From: Rotaria macrura
Taxonomy: Eukaryota > Rotifera > Eurotatoria > Philodinida > Philodinidae
Length of the DNA stretch: 64,000 nt
Direction of reading: 5' to 3'
Assembly: GCA_900239685.1 (NCBI GenBank)
Contig: OENT01000944.1
Coordinates: 1 to 64,000 of the forward strand
Shown: positions 23,761 to 36,655 of the stretch, piece by piece
How positions within the stretch are numbered: the first letter of the stretch is position 1
How the letters are laid out: each line of letters begins with the position of its first letter
The notes under the pieces: model-generated
Told to the model about the DNA's origin: nothing
Seen by the model: only the letters and a program-made list of their open reading frames with translations
The model's database searches: none
Program-made: the position numbers and the translations under genes

Positions 23761-25600
23761 AATAAATAGTGACACGCCTACTCGTGAATGATCGATCGAT
23801 CGTGTAGACATCAAAAGAGAAATCAGTGTTGAAATTGATCTTCGATTCCATCAATCTCTTTTTGTATTCGATATAAAAATGATCGAAGGACTCAGCGAAA
23901 TGTCTGGCAACTGATTTTGTATTATATGTTGACATGATCATTCATCCAGAGGAGTACTTGTCTTCGTAAAATCGATTGGCATGATCACATTCACTGAAAA
24001 TGCCGAAGATTGATTCAAGCAGCTTTAACTACATTGTGTCGTTCGATGGACTCAGCCTTTATTCGGCATTCAAACTCGATTTCGATCCATCGATTGAAAA
24101 GAATAATTAGTCTAACAATACTCGCCCTTTGTAAATGGATTGTTTTGGAAGACTTTTTTCGATTAATCTTCTGTCATCTCTCTGTAAAAAAGTCGATTTT
24201 TGTATATTTAAGAGTGGGAATGAAGAGTCGATGTTATTAATCAATCAATTTATTTTCTGACGTATTCGTGTATTCGCTTTCGATTTATATTTTTCTTTTG
24301 AGATCGCATCTTTTTTGAGAGGAGAAATTTCTCCGAATGAGACAAGACTATATTGTCTTGATCACTCAATAATGTTAATCGGGGAATCAATGTCGACTCT
24401 TCTGGTTACTCAATAAAAATTTTCTGCGTTGATTCGCTTTCTTTCAATTCATTTATCATCGTCAGTAACGTTTGCAGTTTTTTGGAGAAAATCTTCGCAA
24501 TCGAATCATGAGACACAGACTATCGAAATGAATTGAATCCAGATGGACTCTGTGAAATTGATTTGTGAAAAGAAGTTAGCATTCAGCTATAATAAACATT
24601 CAAGCATATGTGACGAAGTTATGTTTTAATTTTAGTAGGAGTAAACAGCAGGCCATTTACACTAGCTATATCAATATACTTTATCGTAGTTAGACATCAC
24701 TCATCGTGCTTCTTTAAGGATCAATAATTGAAAGCTAATAAAATGCTTTATCGTGAAGCAGAACCCTAGTTGCGGGTCAAACAAGATCTATGATCGGAAA
24801 AGAATCCCATTTAAATTATCAATATATAACACGAGACTTCATCTTTCAATTTCAAGAACAAGGCTTGTTATTAATGAAATCAAGCACTAACATTTTTAAT
24901 ATAAAGTTTGGATGTAAACGACAACAAAATGAGAGAAACATCAGTCTGACACGATTTTTTTTCTATTTTCGTTTTACTTGAAAAAAATGTCAAATTATTC
25001 AATCCATTGAGAACCAATTTTTGTTAGAATTTTCATAGGAGTAGTGTTCAATGATAATTTGAAAGAATGTGATACTTTAATCTTTAATTAGTTGGCAATG
25101 TTTCCATTGCGGGGGCGACACTGCTTCCATTTACAAAAATCGTAATAGAAGACCATGCACACAACGCTTGCTGTGCATGTTTTTTTTTGACTATTTTTCG
25201 TATATTAGACGATATATTTACACAAGACACGATTCAGTATTTGCTTTTCATTTGCAAAGAAATAGTCTTATAAGGAATGGGCGAATAGTGAACTTTATTA
25301 TATGCATACATTTGTTTTCTTTTAAAGTTGCAAAAGAAGTAAAACATAGTCAATAATCACGTCGAGAAAAACTGACTGGAAGTCGTTGATAAAATTTGTA
25401 ACAACGTTATTAATGTTGATGCAAAAGCATGCTTTCTGATATATACCAGAGAGTGCCAACAATCGTCATTCAGTACTCACAAAAAACTAGCACTTTAATG
25501 GTCGCATACAATCAAGTATGTCGATTCAATCTCTTGACAATCCTCTTCCCGAACTTCTCAGTTGGATTCTTGACTACATTGATGTCATAGCAATTTTTCA
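23761..25600. other. intergenic, no gene seen
   Basis: AT-rich. Frames at 24010-24240, 24790-24981 and 25168-25356 have no domain character. Confidence 0.5.
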
Positions 25601-25607
25601 CTAATTT

Positions 25608-26060
25608 TATCTTAAGAGTGGGTTTGAGTGTGAGTATTTTGGTGAGTGTGTTGGCGCGGATTACTGTATGTTGGTGGATTTGACTGTGGCACGGTGTTTA
25701 TGGGGGGAAGTGTTAGAGCATCTTCGTGGTTTTCGCTATCACTGGTATTGAATGTGAGGTGGGTCTCACTTTGAGTGTGGGTGTCTCACTAGGTATGTCT
25801 GCGAATGTGAACTTGGTGTGGCTGTCGAACTGAGGATGTGGATGTGGGCATGAATTTTGGTCTAAGTCTAGGTTTTGGTGTGTCTGTTATTTGTTGTAGG
25901 TATCGTGTTGGGTATTAGTGTGGCCGTGTTGCAATAGTCTTCACGTGATTGTACTTGTGCTTGTGGGTGGTTTACAGGGAGATATGACTCACACTCACAG
26001 TTACACAACCCCCGCCCCCGTTCGCTCCTACTCCCACAACAACATCCACACCCTCATTAA
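25608..26060. repeat. G/T-rich then A/C-rich foldback block
   Basis: About 370 bp rich in GTGAGTGTGGGTG-type words, followed by some 80 bp of the complementary CACTCACA / CCACACCC type. The strand composition flips at about 25,985. It can form a hairpin. It resembles the block at 32,640-32,815 and, in layout, the element at 1479-1989. Confidence 0.55.
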
Positions 26061-26840
26061 AAACGCATGAAGTGACACTCATCATACAATACAGACCACA
26101 ATCAAGAAACTAGAAATGCATTACATAAATCAGCAAGTCTTTTGCAAAAGAAACATTAAAAAAGGTTTTTGGTTATCACCACGGAAAGAGGGACACAGGC
26201 GACATAAAAACCTATACGATATGTTCGCAATCATTGAAAATCAAGACTATATTATTTCTGTTAATTCAATTTGAAAATTTATATGTAAAGATCTAAATTA
26301 GTTATTTTATCTTTACTTATGTAATTCAAATTTTTTATGTAAATTATGAATTACATACTGTATGTATGAATGATATCAAGATAACACCTTATGAAGTCCT
26401 ATCGATACAGAAACAAACATTATCTGGTACCTGCTTAAATTGATTCACACTGACACGCATTAGTTTTCAACTGAATCAATTCCTAAAAATTAGGAGTTGA
26501 AATTAGCAGATTTATTTGTCTTTTCGTTAGAAGATCAGTTGATTCAATTGTGAATTGATCTGTATAATCTATACAGAGTATGAATAAATTTGGTCGATAC
26601 ATTGTTTTCTAGCAGAAAATATTTGAAAATCGGCTATCTCATGAAATTTATTTTATTTGTAGTATGATAGTTATTTCAGTTTATTATTTAAACGAATTAA
26701 TAAGAAACAAGATAACATTCTGAATAATTTTTAAAAAATTATGATTTTCGATTTGTTAATTAGTAAAACCCAATCCCCAGGTTCTGAACGATTATCTCTA
26801 TATCGATTGATAAGAAATGAAAAAGTGCAATATGTAACAT

Positions 26841-29800
26841 TTACCACGCGATACGTGCAACAAGACTTCGTGGATATTTACGTACACAGTACTTTCGTAG
26901 TTCATCAATAATTAACCAGAGCATACCGAAACCAAGTGTTGGCATGACATATTTCGCCGGCACGCGACCTGTGCCTAAGACACGATTAAACCAGCCGATT
27001 TGTGTGAAAAATAATTGAATAGCAATTGATATCAACATAGAACCGAAAATGTATAAATTTTGACCTTTACCCCAAAAAGGATTATGCTGAAAAATAGATG
27101 CATATCGAGTACGTGTAGCAAAGAAATTGAAGAACTGAAAAAGACACATTGAACAATAATAAACAGATTGTGCTACATTAGTCATCGATTGTAATTCGTC
27201 CACTGTGTATGGAGTAGTGCTATTAAGGCCAAAGTTTTCATACGTAAACAAGAAAGAAGACAAAGGTACACCATTGTCGATCCAATAATAACAAAAGCAG
27301 AAGAATGCTGTGAAACATTCGAGATTTCCAACAAATAAATAAGCATGAGTAAGAAGTTTTATATTGAGTAGATGATCTTTTCCACGAATCGACGGCGGTC
27401 GAGACATAATATCACGTTCAGGCTTTTCTGTTACAACTGCTAATGACATAACTACATCTAAATGAGAAAGAATACCAAATGAAAAGGTTATACAAGACAA
27501 GAGTACATTGATCTCATATACCATTAAGCATACAGAAAACTGTAGCCCAAAGGGCAGACAGAGCTAATGGCATACCAAACCATAAATTAAAGAAAACAGG
27601 CCAAATTTGTGACCAAGAGCCTAAGATTTTGACGGAAATAATGATTTTGAAAAATTTATCAAAATATCTTTACCTCCGGGTAATAGATAAATGGATACTT
27701 TCTTTAAATTATCACTTAATAAGCGACCAGTTTCAACTGCTTGAATAATCGATGCAAAATTGTTATCGAGTAGAATTATGTCACCTGCTTCCTTCGATAC
27801 TTCTGTACCGGACTGTACGGCTACACCAAGATGAGCACATTTTAATGCTGGTACATCTTTAGCTCTAGTACCAGTCGCAGCGACAATTTCAGCACGCTGT
27901 TGAAATTCTGTAATAATGCTCAACTTTTGTTCAGGTGATATTCGTGCAAAAACCAATTCTTGATGAGATAAAACCCAATCCCATAGAAAGTCATCCATAC
28001 GATCAATATCTGCACCGGAAACCTATTCATTAAAACATGAAATTCTGCCGTAACGCAATAAAATAATAAAGACTTGCCACAATGCCGTAGGGAATATATT
28101 CCATTTTAGTCGCTTTTGGAAGATTTGATTTCGGTTCACTAATTTGATTTCTACACGATGCCCAAGCTCGCTTGTACCAGGGTGGCTTCTGATTAGACTG
28201 ATCCTCATCAATACTGATCGAATTTCGGGTATTTTTTTTGTTCGACTCAAGATGTGTCACTTGTTCAGGAATGTACTGATTCAATAATTGCTCATTTCTA
28301 TACATATTGATAACTGTTTGACCATTGACATCTGTTTCACTTTTGAATGTATCTATACCATTCATTTCCGATATTTCTGGTGTTAAAATATGAACTTGTT
28401 TTGCAATGGCTTTGGCCATCGTTGGATGATCACCGGTAATCATCACTACGCGAATTTGAGCACGACGAGCTGTAAGGGTGGCATTAGGCACTTCTGACCG
28501 TGGTGGATCAAGTATGGAGAAAAAGCCAATAAAGCAATAATCATTTGATGGAAATCCACTGAGATCTTCAATATCAGCCGATAGTTGTGAGCGTTGTTCT
28601 TTTTTGTATCGTTCCATCATGTGATCATATTGTTGTCGAGTATATCTTTGTTGACACATGGCAATGACACGATAACCATTTTTCCCTAGAAATAGTCAGG
28701 TTAAAAAACAGGAATCCATTGATTTTACTATTCTATCATTTATCTCACCTAATTCTTCGTGTCGATGAAACAATACTTGTTTCATTTCAGTATTCAGTGG
28801 TAAGATATCATCATCCTTGGTTTTGTACGATGAACAGCGTTGAATAACAATATCTGGTGCGCCTTTCATTATTATTAAAACGGTACGTTCAGATTGTAAT
28901 ACTGATGGATCAATAGATTCAAGTTGATTAGCCGATATCATAAATTTATTCGATGAATTAAATGGTAAGACTTTCAAACGAGGATTTACTTTACGTACAG
29001 CATCCAAATCAACACAACATCGATCAACACATAAATTATAAAGTGCTTTATCAGCCGCATTACCGACCAGACGCAATTCAGACTTCATTTCCGATATGTC
29101 TTGCCCAAGTTGAACATCTTGCACCATCTGGTTTTCAGCATTATTACATAGACAAGCACCGAGAAGAAGATCACGAAATGCTTGAATTTGAACTTCACTG
29201 GCTACGCTCGGAATCTGATTCTTCTCATTATAATCACTGAATGATGGCATACGTTGTGGCACATTGAGACTACCACTAGAAAATGTTCGTGCAATCGAAA
29301 CGACTTCAATCGATAGACGATGAGCTGTACTCAGCATTCCACTTGACACACGACGAATAGTTTGAAAAAACGTTTCTGTCGGAGCTGGTTCAGGTTCGGG
29401 TATAGGTACTTTATAGCTCCCATGCGAATCCCACAAGAGATGCGTAACTGCCATCTTGTTTTGAGTTACTATTCCTGTTTTATCAGTAACAATCACTGAG
29501 ACTGAATTAAAGGTTTCCACTATTTGTAAGCTTTTTACTATTACACGTTGTGCATACATTTTTTTAGCCACAAATGTCAATACTAAATTATAAAAATTCG
29601 AAATACGAATATTTTACAGTAGAATCATTCGATTTTAGCACGAGCAAACCCTAGATCGATGAATAAATGTTTCTTGTTTGTGTCATTATAAATAGGACGC
29701 AAATATAGGACTATAGAACATTTTCGCTATTTTACTCATCAACAGTTATGAAAACGCCTATTTTCGCCATGCAATTACAAACGAACATTTCTCTAGATCT

Positions 29801-31550
29801 GATGTCTCTCGCAAACAAAACCCCTATATATGTGCAAGAAAAATGGAAAGAATGCTAATAATCAATGAGCAGTCAAAACTAATCTTTATTCTACCCAGGA
29901 GGAAGGTTACAGTTCACTGTAAATCACCGTAACTTCATCGTAAGCTATCGCTTCTATGCCGTAGTTCCGCAGTAAAAGACCACATTACTACCGTATTCCA
30001 CCGTAAACCAGGTTCATGATTTACGACCGTATTTTCATCGTACTTTTGACGTATTTGTATCGTATATCGATCGAAAACGACCGTATTTCCATTAAAATAC
30101 GGTGGTAAAGAATGGGCCAGGTTTACGGCCGTTTACACTCCCTACTTGACCGTAAACGGCCGTATACGTACCGTATGTTTTCACTTGGGTAGCACAATAA
30201 TATAGTTGAAGCTCATTCATCAATTTTTATCTAACACATTCATTCAATAGTTTGATTATTGATACTGAATTATCAAAGTTATATGGTCATATTCTATGAT
30301 TCATCTTCGAGAAAGTAGTAATCATTTACGAAATACAAAGTACAATTATATTTCTATTATTTATGAACAAAATGACTATATTCTATAAGTAAAATATTTT
30401 TAAATGCCTATTGGTTACTCACCAAGAGTCACGGTCGATGGCAAGCCTAGAGGCAAAAATGCGACAGTCATCCCGATAGAATTGACAATATTTGCATTGT
30501 AAGACATAAATGTGTGATGATCTTGATTGAGCCATGCTGCCCAAGTGATCCACAAGATGATGATAGAGATAATAGTAGCGACAAAAACAAATAAAACAAA
30601 ACGATTAACTTCACGATGTAGACCGGTGACGTCGCTGCTATTTTTGCCTCGTGATAATAGTAACATTTTACCCAAAACAGTATTGTCACCAGTGGCAATA
30701 ACCAAAGCTTCACCAGTGCCTTGCTCGACCATTGATGAGTAAAATCCAATATTAGTTGATTCCATAAATGTTTCACTCGTACAATGTACCGTTGATGTAA
30801 AAGGTTTCAATTTTCCAGTTATGTCCGATGTACTAATCTAGATTTATTCAAAAATGAAAAGAAAATTCTTTACGAAGCATTTACTTTGAGTTCATCACAG
30901 ATCAAAAATCGACAATCCGCTGGTAATTTATCACCGATACGTATGAGAATAATATCACCTGGTACAATCTGTTCAGCAATTATTTGTTGTTCTTTACCCT
31001 CACGTCGAACATTCACAATTGTTGGTAATAGTTTTGAAAAAGATGCCACAGTTTTAATTGATTTTATTTGTTGAATAACATTTAACATCGAGTTAAAAGT
31101 AATAACTAAGATAAGTACGATAGCAAGCGCTAAATTTGTTATCGATGGATTCGGTTCACCAAATGGTTTATAAGCTAAGAATGTAAGAATACTGGCAATC
31201 CAAAGAATAGCATTAAAACCAATGAACAATTCATTGATAAATAATCGAAAATAGCTTGGTTGTTTAGGTGGGGTGATTCTGTTTGCACCATATGTGACTT
31301 GTGCATCCATGACAGAAGCAGCTGACAAACCATCACGTGGATTCGTGTGAAAACGTTGATAGAGATCATCAAGAGGAATTATATGAACATCTTGTTCAAG
31401 ATGAGATCTGTCCACAATAGCACAAAGATCAACAATTGAATCTTGTCGTTGACCTACGTTTTGTTCCATATTTATGGTAGTTAATGGAGGAGAGTGTTGC
31501 TCATCGACTTCAATACCTTGATTATCCATAGTAGGATAACTTTTGTGCAC
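26841..31550 (-). CDS. Na+/K+-ATPase-like P-type ATPase with degenerate catalytic motifs (probable pseudoenzyme)
   Basis: Exons 31550-30885, 30837-30423, 29582-28749, 28685-28078, 28022-27674, 27620-27522 and 27457-26841 join in phase to 1195 aa (family about 1000). The IIC/alpha-subunit order is clear: PGDIILIRIGDKLPADCR in the actuator domain, phosphorylation motif DKTG (D394), KGAPD (600-604), DPPR, MITGDHP, and six C-terminal membrane segments ending in DELRK. Critical residues differ: TGES is TGKL (229-232), the M4 PEGL is PLGL (Glu to Leu352), DKTGTLT is DKTGIVT, TGDGxND is TGTRAKD (891-897), and the M5/M6 cation ligands are replaced. Two hydrophilic insertions lie in the N and P domains. 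Intron 4 is GC-AG; intron 2 (840 bp) carries a MITE. Ion pumping is unlikely; a regulatory or chaperone-like membrane role is inference. Confidence 0.93.
29894..30189. mobile_element. 296-bp CCCA-ended MITE in an ATPase intron
   Basis: Begins CCCAGGAGG, ends CACTTGGG, flanked by TA (29892-29893, 30190-30191). The interior holds over ten CCGTA/TACGG words in both orientations. It lies within intron 2 of the ATPase gene. A similar CCGTAA-word stretch without clear ends is at 40,375-40,530. Confidence 0.7.
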
Positions 31551-33690
31551 AATATTAATATTTAAAGGTTCTATCTGAAATAGAACGATTTCATTGTCAT
31601 GATATAAACTTTGAAATTCTCATTATGTTGTCGTCTTGAAGATTCAATTAAACATTTCAAAACAAATGGCTACTTCATCAAGATAAAATAAGTGTCTAGC
31701 TTATACTTTGAACAAGCCTACTAAGTGCATCAGCTCGAAAATGCTTACTTCGATGTTATGTATACCAATCAGAACCAGGCAAAAATAATATTTCATTTAG
31801 TGATGAAAAATGACTTACTGTATCGTTTTTCAAATTCTTACCAAGTTTTTCTTGACTAGAAAAATGCAATCGATAATGATCAATAAACACAGATGAAGAG
31901 GAAATACGATGTGCATGAATATACATTTCTCAATTACTTTTTAAAGGTACTCACCAGCTGGTGATGTGAATGAAGGAAGATTGATAGATTAAGTTTGTTT
32001 ATGTGACAATATACAATTTAGATCGGAGAAAAAAACCTTGTTTTGCAAGATGCGCTCGACGGAGCGCATGCTTATTATATCAAATAATACTTCTATTTAC
32101 AATCGAATGCTTGCATTTCGTTGATACCTTTACTGGCTAGAAACTACTTATTTCCTTTTCTAAATCATAAAATGAAGATTCAGAAATGACAAGTACATGT
32201 AATTGCAATAGAACTACTTTATTAAAATAATAGGTAACGCGACGTTAAAAGGCGTTAACCCTTATCATAGTGATGTTGCTTGTATGTATCGTAGATATAA
32301 ATGTGTTATCCTCTAATCAGTTATGTCTCTTTCATTTTGTATTTGTTACCCATATTTTTCCTTCTCTCTATCTATTCATCTTAGTTTGTACATAGATTTA
32401 GCTCTTTCTGATTAAAGTTACATACAAGTATAAATATAAATATCTATACAAATTTATATACACAGGAAAGAAGGAGGCTAGCAATTCGTGAACCTGCAAA
32501 ACAAAATCGAAAGAAAGAAAAGAAAAGAAAAAACGCCCACAACGTAGTAACATAAGTAAATGAGCGACTTGTGATTAAGATATGAAACTTTTAACAAAAA
32601 CCTAACACTTTCATAGCCTCGCAATCTATAAAGAACGGCTATCATTTTAGCAGAGTTTAATTTTGCAGAAGAGTGCTGCTGTGAGTGTGGGTGTGTATGT
32701 GATTGTCGTAATGGAATTTTTATGATGAGAACCTGAACTGGCACTGGCTCAGTCATAGCCAACACACCCAGTCTCACTCTCACCCACCAGAGCCACAATT
32801 ACATTCGAGCCGTGATCTGCACACTTTTACGTGATGAAAATGATGTAGAAAAAAATGAAACCAATCAAATGATTTTGATTTTTCTAGAAAACGTAAAGTC
32901 ATAACATGAGAATTATTGACAAATAGAGAAAGTATTGTGGCAGTTTTGACTTTTGTCAAATAATCGAATGAAATGAATTTTTCCAACGAAAAGCTTCCTA
33001 ATAGCTATCAAAAGTAGATTAGTTTGACTTTTTATTCCCTGAGATAGATAACGGAGAGATACACGCTACGTTTGACCGACTAAATGATAACACTTTGAAC
33101 GAAAATATTCTTTCCGACGATGCTAAAGAGGATGTACTTTTAATATGCAAATGTATTTCGATGCATCAAACTCATTGTCTTCCTTTTTGGGTATAAAGCT
33201 AGTTATTTAGATTTGATCGATGTAATCTATTTTCTACTTTTAAAAATCTTCTGTCAACAGGACGAAACTGAATTGCATTGAGTCCACTGAAAAAAATCAA
33301 AATAGTAAATAGGGATACCATTTGACAAAGTACGATCCATAACATTCATTGAATGACTTGATTTATTAAAATGCACGGTTTCTTTGACAAAATATTGTAA
33401 TATTGGTAAGTAAAAATGATGCATTCTCTATAGTATTTTGTCTGAGCACTGAATTTTTATGTATTGTTATTCGAACATGCACAGTAGATAAGAGAAAGAA
33501 ATGAATGTAAACAGAATGAATAATCTATAAAAATATGGCGTCCAGACTGAGAAAAAATGGTTACTTTTTTTCTTTACATAAATGTCTGACACATATGCAG
33601 TGCTCCTTCAAGATGTCAATAAGCTAAAGCTAGACGACGGTTTCCCAATATTTAAATGAGCTTTGCTGGTATTCTTCATAACAGACGTTT
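31551..33690. other. upstream region of the ATPase gene, no gene seen
   Basis: AT-rich. The promoter of the ATPase gene must be here, but no element can be singled out. Frames at 32,478-32,986 are read through the G/T-rich foldback and look spurious. Confidence 0.5.
32640..32815. repeat. short G/T- then A/C-rich foldback
   Basis: GTGAGTGTGGGTGTG near 32,681 is matched in inverse by CACACCCAGTCTCACTCTCA near 32,763. Same style as 25,608-26,060. Confidence 0.5.
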
Positions 33691-33694
33691 TCTA

Positions 33695-34171
33695 CACTTT
33701 AAAAAAACTAGGCGTAGAATGATAAACCCTTCAAAGGGGTTGATGAATTTCATAAACCCTTTCATATACCCTTTGAGTTAATAAACCGTACGAAGGGTAT
33801 ATTATACGTTTCACTTTCATAAACCTTTTAGAGTATAATAGCAGTGATATACCCTTAAAAGATACATTCTCTTCATAAACCCTTCGAATGAGGGTTTATT
33901 AATTTACCCTTCTGAAGAAACCATAGATTAAAAAACTGTCCTTCGAAGGGTTTATGAGGTAAATATACCTTTTAAGGGTATATTACTCCTCAGATACCCT
34001 AAAGGGTTTATAAAAGTGCAACGCATAATATACCCTTCGTAGGGTTTATGAACTCAAAGGGTATATGAAAGGGTTTAGGATATTAATAAACCCTAAAAGA
34101 GTACATAAAAAGATTTATGAAATTAATCAACCCCTTTGAAGGGTTTATTATTCGAGGTCTAATTTTTACAG
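33695..34171. mobile_element. 477-bp MITE built of AAACCCTT words
   Basis: Ends CACTTTAAAAA and, in inverse, CTGTAAAAATTAG, with TA at 33693-33694 and 34172-34173. The outer ~80 bp match in inverse (AAACCCTTCAAAGGGGTTGA shared). The interior alternates AAACCCTT, TATACCCTT and their complements about 25 times. No coding capacity. Confidence 0.72.
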
Positions 34172-34735
34172 TATACTAACTTACTGTTTGTGGTGACGAT
34201 GATTTTGATTTTATTGATTTTGAACCCTTTGTTGATAGTTTCAATATTACTAATCAATTATGTAGCCTTAATTCGGACTATCAGTTTTCTCCAGCTGATT
34301 TATAAAAGCATCTCTACAAACCTTTGCATACGTCGTTCAACTCAAAAATATCTAATTAAAGCTTTACCGATGCAAAAAGAATGATTCGAGGATTCTATTG
34401 TGTGAAATTATCTCATATATCTTCCGTCAAGCTAAGTCAGTTTACATTAAAAAATTCGCCGTTCATCCTTATTGAGAAGCAAACTTTCTTACTATAATCA
34501 TTTATTTTAACTTATTACAACTACTGCTTTATTGCAGTTTTCTCTAATGATTTTCCCTTTTCGAAGTCGCATTTTCTTAATAAACGTATTGAAAAATAAT
34601 CACTTAAAATAAACATGTTGGGATTCTCACTATGAAAATCAGAGTAATTAAATGCAAAGCTTCAGTTATAAATATCGACTAAAACATAGTTATTCCTCAT
34701 TAATTTTTCAAGTGAACCGTCTTAGGAAATAGGTA

Positions 34736-35015
34736 CACTACTTAATCTTTTTACAAGTTCCATAGCAGCTACGGAACGTAAAATGGTTCTTTTTGCGATG
34801 AAACCATGCAGTTGCAATGCGAACCCTTTATGGGTTGATGCAAAACTTTTATGATTCGATCTCGCTCTTGAGTGGTTCTGTTGTTTTTATGTCGAACCTT
34901 TTATCATTTTACCGGTTTTAAAATGGTTTTATAGTGAAGGTTTCACTCGTACATCCACGAGAAGAACTATTTAAGGTTTCGAAGCTCATGTGGAACTTTA
35001 AATGGGTTTGCAATG
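34736..35015. mobile_element. 280-bp MITE built of GAACCTTTA words
   Basis: Ends CACT and CATT (inverse) next to TA. The terminal similarity reaches outward to AAATAGGTA on both sides (34726-35025), so the exact ends are ambiguous. Inside are repeated GAACC(C)TTT and AAATGGTT words in both orientations. Confidence 0.6.
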
Positions 35016-35025
35016 TACCTATTTT

Positions 35026-36105
35026 TCTACAGAGTTTTTCATTTATGTAAATAAATATGCTTTTAGTCTCTCTCCTCTCTCTAATCGTTTATATGCATGA
35101 AAACAGTCAAAAAGATAGTATAGTAATTTTACATTCATCGGATTAGACGAAAAAACCAATTTGACACTGTGGAGGGTGGGAATGTCGATAAAGACAAAGA
35201 AAAACCTGCAAGGCAAATCTACATCACAAGGAACTGAGTTGATCAAGGATAAACTCATTGAGAAAGCATGTTTTGAAAGTGTAATTGATAATGGACGCAT
35301 TTGAATGCACAAAGCTATGATCATCAAAAAGCACGACTACCCAAAATATAATAAAAAATCCTAGAAGATATGCTTCAATGTACCTGGTAAACAAGAGACC
35401 AGTGTAGTTTTCGACAATTACATCGCATGTTTAAATGAAGGAACACTAAAAATTTTTTATGAGGTATTTTTGCCAATGGTGATCACATGCTTCAATGGCT
35501 TTGCTTCCTTCTTTCTCTATTCTCTCTCAATGATACCATTTTTTATTGATCTGTCTCTCTCTTTCTCTCTACTATACATATACCATATAGGTGTATTATT
35601 CATATATTAGATACACTCCGAATATGTCAACTAACAAAATAAACATCATTGCGAGGATGGCAGCTAGCTCCTCAATCAAGTTTGTTGTTACAGTATTTAT
35701 TTCTTCAGTGCTAGATTAAAATATGAAAGCTTTTATTAAATGTTTCTAAGAAATTTCGGGCTCAATTTGATGCAAACAGTTATTAAAGTTCTATTTGATG
35801 ATAAGTTGATATCATTGTTATCGAGATTCTATACTATTGAATGATGAGCCGATGACACTATACACGAGGATTTCTCTTCACCATTTTCATCTAATAACAG
35901 TGCTTTCATCTTCTCACCCGCACCTAAGAAGTGATAGAAATAAATAATAAGTTGAACATCTTGACTACACTTGTATACTTAATGAAGATATATTATCAAG
36001 AACAAGATGCTAATACTAGGATGATGAGAGACTATATTCGTTTGATGATATAATAGAATCTTCAGCATCTATTTGTCAATCGTTTCTCAACTGACTAACC
36101 ACCTA
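35026..36105. other. intergenic, no gene seen
   Basis: The only longer frame, 35,043-35,327 (-), has no recognisable domain. A CT-rich run occurs at 35,500-35,580. Confidence 0.45.
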
Positions 36106-36655
36106 GGATTGCAGTCAAGGGGGAAACATCTTTTTCATCGTTTTTGTAGTAATGAACTTTTGGCGTAGATTCTGATTTTGTCCAAATTTTGTTGTACTCC
36201 TAACTACTCCTTTGTGTTGTTCGTCGATTCGTGGCAGATAAAACATTTTCACATCTGTTACTGAATTTTGTGGAATTATTTCCCGGGAGCCTCATTTTCA
36301 CTGTTTTTTGTACAATTTTGAGAATTTCGCTTGGTTGCAATGGAGTTTTCTAAATTTTTTTCGTACTCCTAGCTACTCCTTGATGCTCTTCATGAATTCG
36401 AGAACAACTCAATATCCTCACAGTCACTTTGGAATTTTGCGAAGCTTTTTCAGTTCCAAAAGCTCATTTTGGCTGGGATTTCAGTTAATAAAATTTCATA
36501 GCTAACCAATGAGTTTCTCTGCGTTTTTCTTGTACTCCTAGGGACTCCTTCAGGCCTTCTATTTGTTGATATTCTCCATTAGATTTTCCAAGCTTGCATT
36601 TATCTAGAAAACTATAAAGTCCAAAAACCATGATGTTTCCCCCTTGATTGCAGTG
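36106..36655. mobile_element. 550-bp TIR element with internal tandem units
   Basis: Terminal repeats contain TCAAGGGGGAAACATC at 36,115 and its inverse at 36,631, with TA at 36104-36105 and 36656-36657. Inside, a unit of roughly 160-180 bp recurs about three times, marked by GTACTCCTA…ACTCCTT at about 36,193, 36,363 and 36,531. No transposase. Confidence 0.68.

Noticed and set aside
28962..29240. Frame on the + strand inside the ATPase gene
   Set aside because: Antisense shadow of exon 3; composition follows the coding strand.
33695..34171. Possible CRISPR-like or satellite array
   Set aside because: The words are not evenly spaced, occur in both orientations and are bounded by inverted ends and TA. 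A MITE-like element explains it better.
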